The translations under genes and the position numbers were made by a program. Below the pieces are notes generated by a model, which worked only from the letters and a program-made list of their open reading frames with translations, was not told where the DNA came from and made no database searches. Of a stretch of 31,556 nucleotides of DNA, positions 28,184-31,556 are shown piece after piece. Source of the DNA: a virus; IMG/VR virus record IMGVR_UViG_3300047319_001604, positions 1 to 31,556 of that record; one strand, given 5' to 3'. Each line of letters begins with the position of its first letter. Positions within the stretch are counted from its first letter, which is position 1.

Positions 28184-28941
28184 TGGTAGCAATAACCTAT
28201 CGCCGCGATCTCGGCACCGATCTCTCGGCCGACCAGGTTGACGACAACTTCCAGTCGGTCGTCGACGCGATCACCGCGTTGCAGAACGACCGGCCGAGCC
28301 CCAACGAAATCGTCTCGGTCACCAAGAACGGATTGGCGATCACGTTCAACCTGGCCAACGGCTCGACCCTGGGTCCGGTCGATCTGCCCGCGGTCACCTT
28401 TCATTTCTTCGACGCCTGGACGCCGTTCACGCTTTATGTCGAATTGGACACCTTCGTCGTCGATGGGATCGGCATCTTCACGACGATGGTCCCGCATACG
28501 ACGGGAGCGACCTTTGACCCGGCGCTGAGTGTGGGCGGGGTCGCGGCCTACCGGAAGCTGATGGGCTTTGCCCCGGACGGCGGCAGCTCGATCATCTACG
28601 ACCTCGAATTCCAATACCAGGGCCGGCTTTCCGACGCGGTTCTCCCGCCGGTCAATTTCATCGCGCCGCGCAAGATCCTCGTGCCCGCAGCGGGGAACCA
28701 GCACTCGGCCTATCTCGTCACCCCGGCATCGACCGCAACACAGGTGCTTCCGATCCTCCATGACGGGTCACAGTTCGGCACCGTCACCTTCGCGATCGGC
28801 GCCAACGAGGGGGCCGTGGTCATCAACGCCGACGAGACGATCCTCTTTCGCGAGCGGCTGACGATCGGGGTGCCGGGAGCGACGGATGCAACAGCGGCCG
28901 GGATGACGGTCGCACTGGCGGCGCAGCGGCTCATTGTATGA
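28183..28941 (+). CDS. Tail-tip or fibre-associated protein, unknown
   Basis: A 252-residue protein starting inside the previous stop (TGATG). Residues 1-40 contain L-S-A-D-Q-V-D-D-N-F-Q-S-V-V-D-A-I, the D-x-x-D-x-N-F segment often found at the N-terminus of phage tail-fibre and collar proteins. Residues 70-130 (V-E-L-D-T-F-V-V-D-G-I-G-I-F, G-A-T-F-D-P-A-L) and the C-terminal jelly-roll-like part (F-G-T-V-T-F-A-I-G-A-N-E-G) are beta-rich. The N-terminal motif suggests a fibre component that attaches to the tail; receptor and sugar specificity are unknown. Confidence 0.72.
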   Translation: MVAITYRRDLGTDLSADQVDDNFQSVVDAITALQNDRPSPNEIVSVTKNGLAITFNLANGSTLGPVDLPAVTFHFFDAWTPFTLYVELDTFVVDGIGIFTTMVPHTTGATFDPALSVGGVAAYRKLMGFAPDGGSSIIYDLEFQYQGRLSDAVLPPVNFIAPRKILVPAAGNQHSAYLVTPASTATQVLPILHDGSQFGTVTFAIGANEGAVVINADETILFRERLTIGVPGATDATAAGMTVALAAQRLIV

Positions 28942-29408
28942 CCGTCATTGTCTTCATTGTCCCGGAGCCGCCGCCGGTTGTCGTCCTCAACGAGTTCCAC
29001 CCGCGCACGATCGCCTGGCAATACCGGATACCCGGTAAGCAGCTCACCCAGGACGCCGCTCTCCAGGCGACCCTCGTAATCCGACCGTCGTTCTTTGGGG
29101 CGGCGCGGCTTGTGGCGAGCGCCTTCGCGGACGTGAGTCTCCTGCAGACGCGAGTGGTGCGGACGTCGAGCTTTGGGTCGCCCACCCTTGCCGAGGCTCT
29201 CCCGGACGAGATCCTGCGCGCGACGACCGTGGCGAGGACATCGAGCTTTGGCGCCCCCACGCTCGCCGAAGTGGTCCTTGTCCTGCTGCGCGCGACAGCG
29301 ATTACCGGGACGCGCAGCTTTGGCTCTCCTGTACTCAGCGAGATCATCCCGGAGGGTGACGATTTCGAGGCCATCGCATCGGGCGCGATTGCCGAAGCGC
29401 CGCTCTAG
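28938..29408 (+). CDS. Repeat protein with four S-F-G units
   Basis: A 156-residue protein starting at an ATGA overlap. Residues 45-140 hold four repeats of about 25 residues, each with an F-G (at 53-54, 79-80, 104-105 and 128-129); the consensus is T-S-S-F-G-S/A-P-T-L-A-E. Copies 2 and 3 are nearly identical. The repeat style recalls the adhesin-like gene at 4453. A Pro-rich N-terminus (P-E-P-P-P-V-V-V-L) precedes the repeats. A fibre or connector role is inferred. Confidence 0.68.
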   Translation: MTVIVFIVPEPPPVVVLNEFHPRTIAWQYRIPGKQLTQDAALQATLVIRPSFFGAARLVASAFADVSLLQTRVVRTSSFGSPTLAEALPDEILRATTVARTSSFGAPTLAEVVLVLLRATAITGTRSFGSPVLSEIIPEGDDFEAIASGAIAEAPL

Positions 29409-29417
29409 CGAGGAAGC

Positions 29418-30362
29418 ATGGCCTTTGTCTTAGCCGAGCGCGTCCGCGAGACCACCGTCACCACCGGCACGGGCACGCTCAACCTCGCGGGCGCCACACC
29501 GGCGATGCGCACCTTTGTCGCCGGTATCGGGAACGGCAACACGACCCGGTATTGCCTCGTCTCCGGGGACGGATCGAGCTGGGAAATCGGCACCGGGACG
29601 GTCACCGCCGGCACGCCCGACACGCTCGCGCGCAGTCCCTCGATTTCGACCAACGGCAACGCGGCGATCTCCCTGACGGGTACCAGCCGCGTCTTCTGCG
29701 TGGTGCCGGCGAGCGCGAGCTTATTGCTCGACGAGGCGTTCGGCTCGACCGAGGGCCAGATCCTGCAGCGCGGCGCGTCCGGATGGCAGGTTTTGGCACC
29801 CGGCACCGCGGGGCAGGCACTGATATCCGGGGGCGCAAGCGCGCTCAACAGCTGGGGCGCCGCCGGCGCCATGTCGCTGATCTCGACGCAGACCGCGACG
29901 TCCAGTGCAACGCTGGACTGGGCGGGGCTATCGGGGTTCACGACCTATCGCCTGGTTGGAAGGGTTCTCATCCCGGCGACCGACACGGCGCACCTCAACA
30001 TCCGGTTCGGCACCGGCGGCGGCCCTACTTACGCGACATCTGGTTATGCCTGGTCGGAATTTGTCACCGGCGCTTCGGGGAGTTCGGGGCGAAACAGCGC
30101 CAGCGACACCGCCGGCCGCGTCGTCTTCAACGTCCACAACGCCGCTCCCGGCGTGGCGGCGCTCGACATGCTGATCACCACGGACGGCACCTATGCCGCC
30201 TATTGCGGTACGGCAAGCTATCTTCTGACCGCCGGGCAGCCCGAGGCCCAATACTTCTCCGGCTATGTCTCGCTCGGCGCCGCATTGACCGCGGTGCGCC
30301 TCATTCCCAGCACTGGAGGCATCACCTCCGGCAACGCATCGCTTTACAGCGTAGGCTCATAA
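29418..30362 (+). CDS. Tail fibre protein
   Basis: A 314-residue tail fibre. The N-terminal 100 residues show the phage-fibre virion attachment pattern: A-E-R-V-R-E-T-T-V-T-T-G-T-G-T-L, then T-R-Y-C-L-V, W-E-I-G-T-G-T-V, D-T-L-A-R-S and V-F-C-V-V-P-A. This block (R-V-x-E-T-T, W-E-x-G-x-G-T, L-A-R) is widely shared. The C-terminal part (about 150-314) is a probable receptor-binding beta domain (L-D-W-A-G-L-S-G-F-T-T-Y, V-F-N-V-H-N). It is the most recognisable host-recognition protein in the window. The start follows AGCGAGGAAG. Confidence 0.85.
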   Translation: MAFVLAERVRETTVTTGTGTLNLAGATPAMRTFVAGIGNGNTTRYCLVSGDGSSWEIGTGTVTAGTPDTLARSPSISTNGNAAISLTGTSRVFCVVPASASLLLDEAFGSTEGQILQRGASGWQVLAPGTAGQALISGGASALNSWGAAGAMSLISTQTATSSATLDWAGLSGFTTYRLVGRVLIPATDTAHLNIRFGTGGGPTYATSGYAWSEFVTGASGSSGRNSASDTAGRVVFNVHNAAPGVAALDMLITTDGTYAAYCGTASYLLTAGQPEAQYFSGYVSLGAALTAVRLIPSTGGITSGNASLYSVGS

Positions 30363-30384
30363 ACCAAATACAGGGAAGACATAG

Positions 30385-30792
30385 ATGGCTAATGCGGTCT
30401 ATCCCAAATACATCAAAGCAACTAAGTCTGGCAGTGCCTCGATTGACCTCTTGGCTGGCACAGTCAAGTTCGTGCTGCTTGACACTGGAGCCTATACCTA
30501 TTCGGCGACGCACGAATTTCTCTCGGATATTCCAGGCGGCGCGCAGATCTCAATCACCGGTGCTCTGACCTCGAAGTCGGTTGGCGACGACGGCAGCTTC
30601 AAGAGCGCCAATCCCACCTTCACTTCGGTCACCAGCGTCAGCGTCGAGGCGATCGCCATGTTCGTCGACACCGGATCGCCATCGAGCTCGCGTCTTGTGT
30701 TTTTCCAGGACACCGGGGTCACCGGTCTGCCTGTCACGCCCGCCGGTGCGAGCTACAACCTGATCATGGATTCCGCCGGGTGGTTCATCTAG
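30385..30792 (+). CDS. Small phage virion protein
   Basis: A 135-residue protein with Y-P-K-Y at the N-terminus, followed by I-D-L-L-A-G-T-V-K-F-V-L-L-D-T, Y-S-A-T-H-E-F-L-S-D-I-P-G-G-A and A-M-F-V-D-T-G. Sequences starting N-x-V-Y-x-K-Y with V-K-x-x-L-L-D-T, H-E-F-L-S-D-I-P and D-T-G belong to a common family of phage structural proteins of unknown role, usually near tail genes. A GGGAAGA ribosome-binding site is present. Located directly after the tail fibre gene. Confidence 0.8.
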   Translation: MANAVYPKYIKATKSGSASIDLLAGTVKFVLLDTGAYTYSATHEFLSDIPGGAQISITGALTSKSVGDDGSFKSANPTFTSVTSVSVEAIAMFVDTGSPSSSRLVFFQDTGVTGLPVTPAGASYNLIMDSAGWFI

Positions 30793-30810
30793 CCGTCGAA
30801 CTTTGATAGG

Positions 30811-30842
30811 AGGCCGCTTCGACCGCGCCTTCCCTCTTTTTT
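30811..30842 (+). terminator. Weak candidate terminator
   Basis: AGG[C]CGC and GCGCCT form an interrupted six-pair stem (one bulged C) around a seven-base loop; TTTTTT follows at 30837-30842, after six intervening bases. The stem is weak and the T-run offset, so function is doubtful. It would separate the structural operon from the membrane protein gene. The whole gap 30793-30895 otherwise holds nothing clear. Confidence 0.25.
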
Positions 30843-30895
30843 GAAAGGGTTCTGCCCTGCCCGAAGAAGCTGCCTCTGCGCGGCCAGTCCTACCG

Positions 30896-31555
30896 GTGCC
30901 CGACCCGACGCTGCTGACGACCGAGCAGCTGAGCCGCGCGATACTGAATTTGCGCGAACTGTTCGACGCGGAATTGCGGGTTATCACGACGCGGCTCGCC
31001 GACATGGACCGCGCGGCCGAGTTGATGCACGCCAACCTCATTCAGCTGCCGACCACAAGCGATCGGCAAATCATCCATCTTCGTGAGTTGGTGACCGAGC
31101 AGTTTGCCTCGATTTCAAAACAGTTCGTCGAGCGCGACGTGCGTACCGAGCAGGCGGCGATCGCCACCAAAATCGCGGTTGATGCCGCGCTGCAGGCGCA
31201 GAAGGAAGCCGCTAACGCGCAAAACGACAGCAACACCAAGGCAGTCGAGAAATCGGAGACCGCCACAACCAAGCAGATTGACGGGATTTCCGCCCTCTTA
31301 CGCGCTACGGCGGACGCGCTCAACGACAAGATCACCGATTTGAAAGGGAGGCTCGATCGCGGCGAGGGCAGTACGCTCGGGGTCGGCGGCGCCAAGGTGG
31401 AGCGGCGCCTTGACGCCTCCCTGCTCGTCGCGATAGCGGCAGTCGGCATTGCCGCGCTGACGATCCTCGGCCCGTTGTTCCATTCGCCGGCGATCTCCCC
31501 CCAGGTGATCTACGCCCCAGCGCCGTCCGTCAACGCGACCGCGCCGCCGAGATAG
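30896..31555 (+). CDS. Coiled-coil protein with C-terminal membrane helix, unknown
   Basis: A 219-residue protein. Residues 1-150 are almost entirely charged helix and coiled coil (L-R-E-L-V-T-E-Q-F-A-S-I, R-T-E-Q-A-A-I-A-T-K, K-A-V-E-K-S-E-T-A-T-T-K-Q-I-D). The membrane helix is at about 172-195 (L-L-V-A-I-A-A-V-G-I-A-A-L-T-I-L). Similar proteins, with T-E-Q-A-A and K-S-E-x-A-T-T-K-Q-I-D motifs, occur near the lysis genes of phages of several hosts, so a membrane-anchored lysis or injection role is plausible. No ATG exists in the open frame; GTG 30896 is the first standard start, but the upstream codons read like protein and a CTG at 30857 lies 6 bases after AAAGGG. The stop is one base before the window edge. 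Confidence 0.75.
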   Translation: MPDPTLLTTEQLSRAILNLRELFDAELRVITTRLADMDRAAELMHANLIQLPTTSDRQIIHLRELVTEQFASISKQFVERDVRTEQAAIATKIAVDAALQAQKEAANAQNDSNTKAVEKSETATTKQIDGISALLRATADALNDKITDLKGRLDRGEGSTLGVGGAKVERRLDASLLVAIAAVGIAALTILGPLFHSPAISPQVIYAPAPSVNATAPPR

Positions 31556-31556
31556 G

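Overview
The window is a continuous piece of the late (structural) region of a tailed, siphovirus-like phage or prophage with HK97-type head proteins. The high GC content, the GTG and ATG starts overlapping the preceding stop codon, and the style of the head and tail proteins suggest an alphaproteobacterial host, probably Hyphomicrobiales-like; this is inference. No integrase, terminase, endolysin, tRNA, CRISPR array or host flank is visible, so prophage and free phage cannot be told apart. The portal gene is cut by the left edge, so terminase presumably lies further left. No gene-free stretch exceeds about 125 bases.

Layout. 1-905 is the portal C-terminal part. 902-6440 is an unusual accessory block between portal and prohead protease: a small virion-type protein, a GT9-like glycosyltransferase, a protein with an internally duplicated domain, two paralogous fibre-like proteins flanking an FkbM-type methyltransferase, a repeat-rich adhesin-like protein and a small unknown. 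6449-9994 is the capsid module: prohead protease with a long C-terminal extension, a Dps-family mini-ferritin with an intact ferroxidase signature, and the major capsid protein behind a leader with three stem-loops. 10062-16591 holds beta-rich small virion proteins, a two-domain GT2-like glycosyltransferase, the head-tail connector and head-closure proteins, and a LamG-like lectin protein. 16598-18727 is the tail core: terminator, tube, assembly chaperone with a -1 frameshift extension, and an HK97 gp10-like protein. 18739-20155 is a three-gene cassette on the minus strand (ribbon-helix-helix protein, small membrane protein, HNH endonuclease) with its own candidate promoter. 20170-30792 returns to the plus strand: tape measure, an orphan DNA methyltransferase, distal tail and hub proteins, a repeat protein, a tail fibre and a small virion protein. 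A coiled-coil membrane protein closes the window.

How the genes work together. Most plus-strand genes touch or overlap (ATGA, GTGA, TGATG), so they are probably translated as coupled late operons. Besides the standard head and tail machinery the phage carries sugar-modifying enzymes (GT9-like, FkbM, two GT2-like domains) interleaved with fibre and lectin-like proteins. A plausible reading is that a virion or host-surface glycan is built, methylated and bound by products of this region.

The most interesting observations are the Dps gene inside the capsid module, the split glycan-modification gene set, the antisense regulator-membrane-HNH cassette with a possibly leaderless transcript, and the start-less -1 frame of the tail chaperone with a CCCTTTC slip site.
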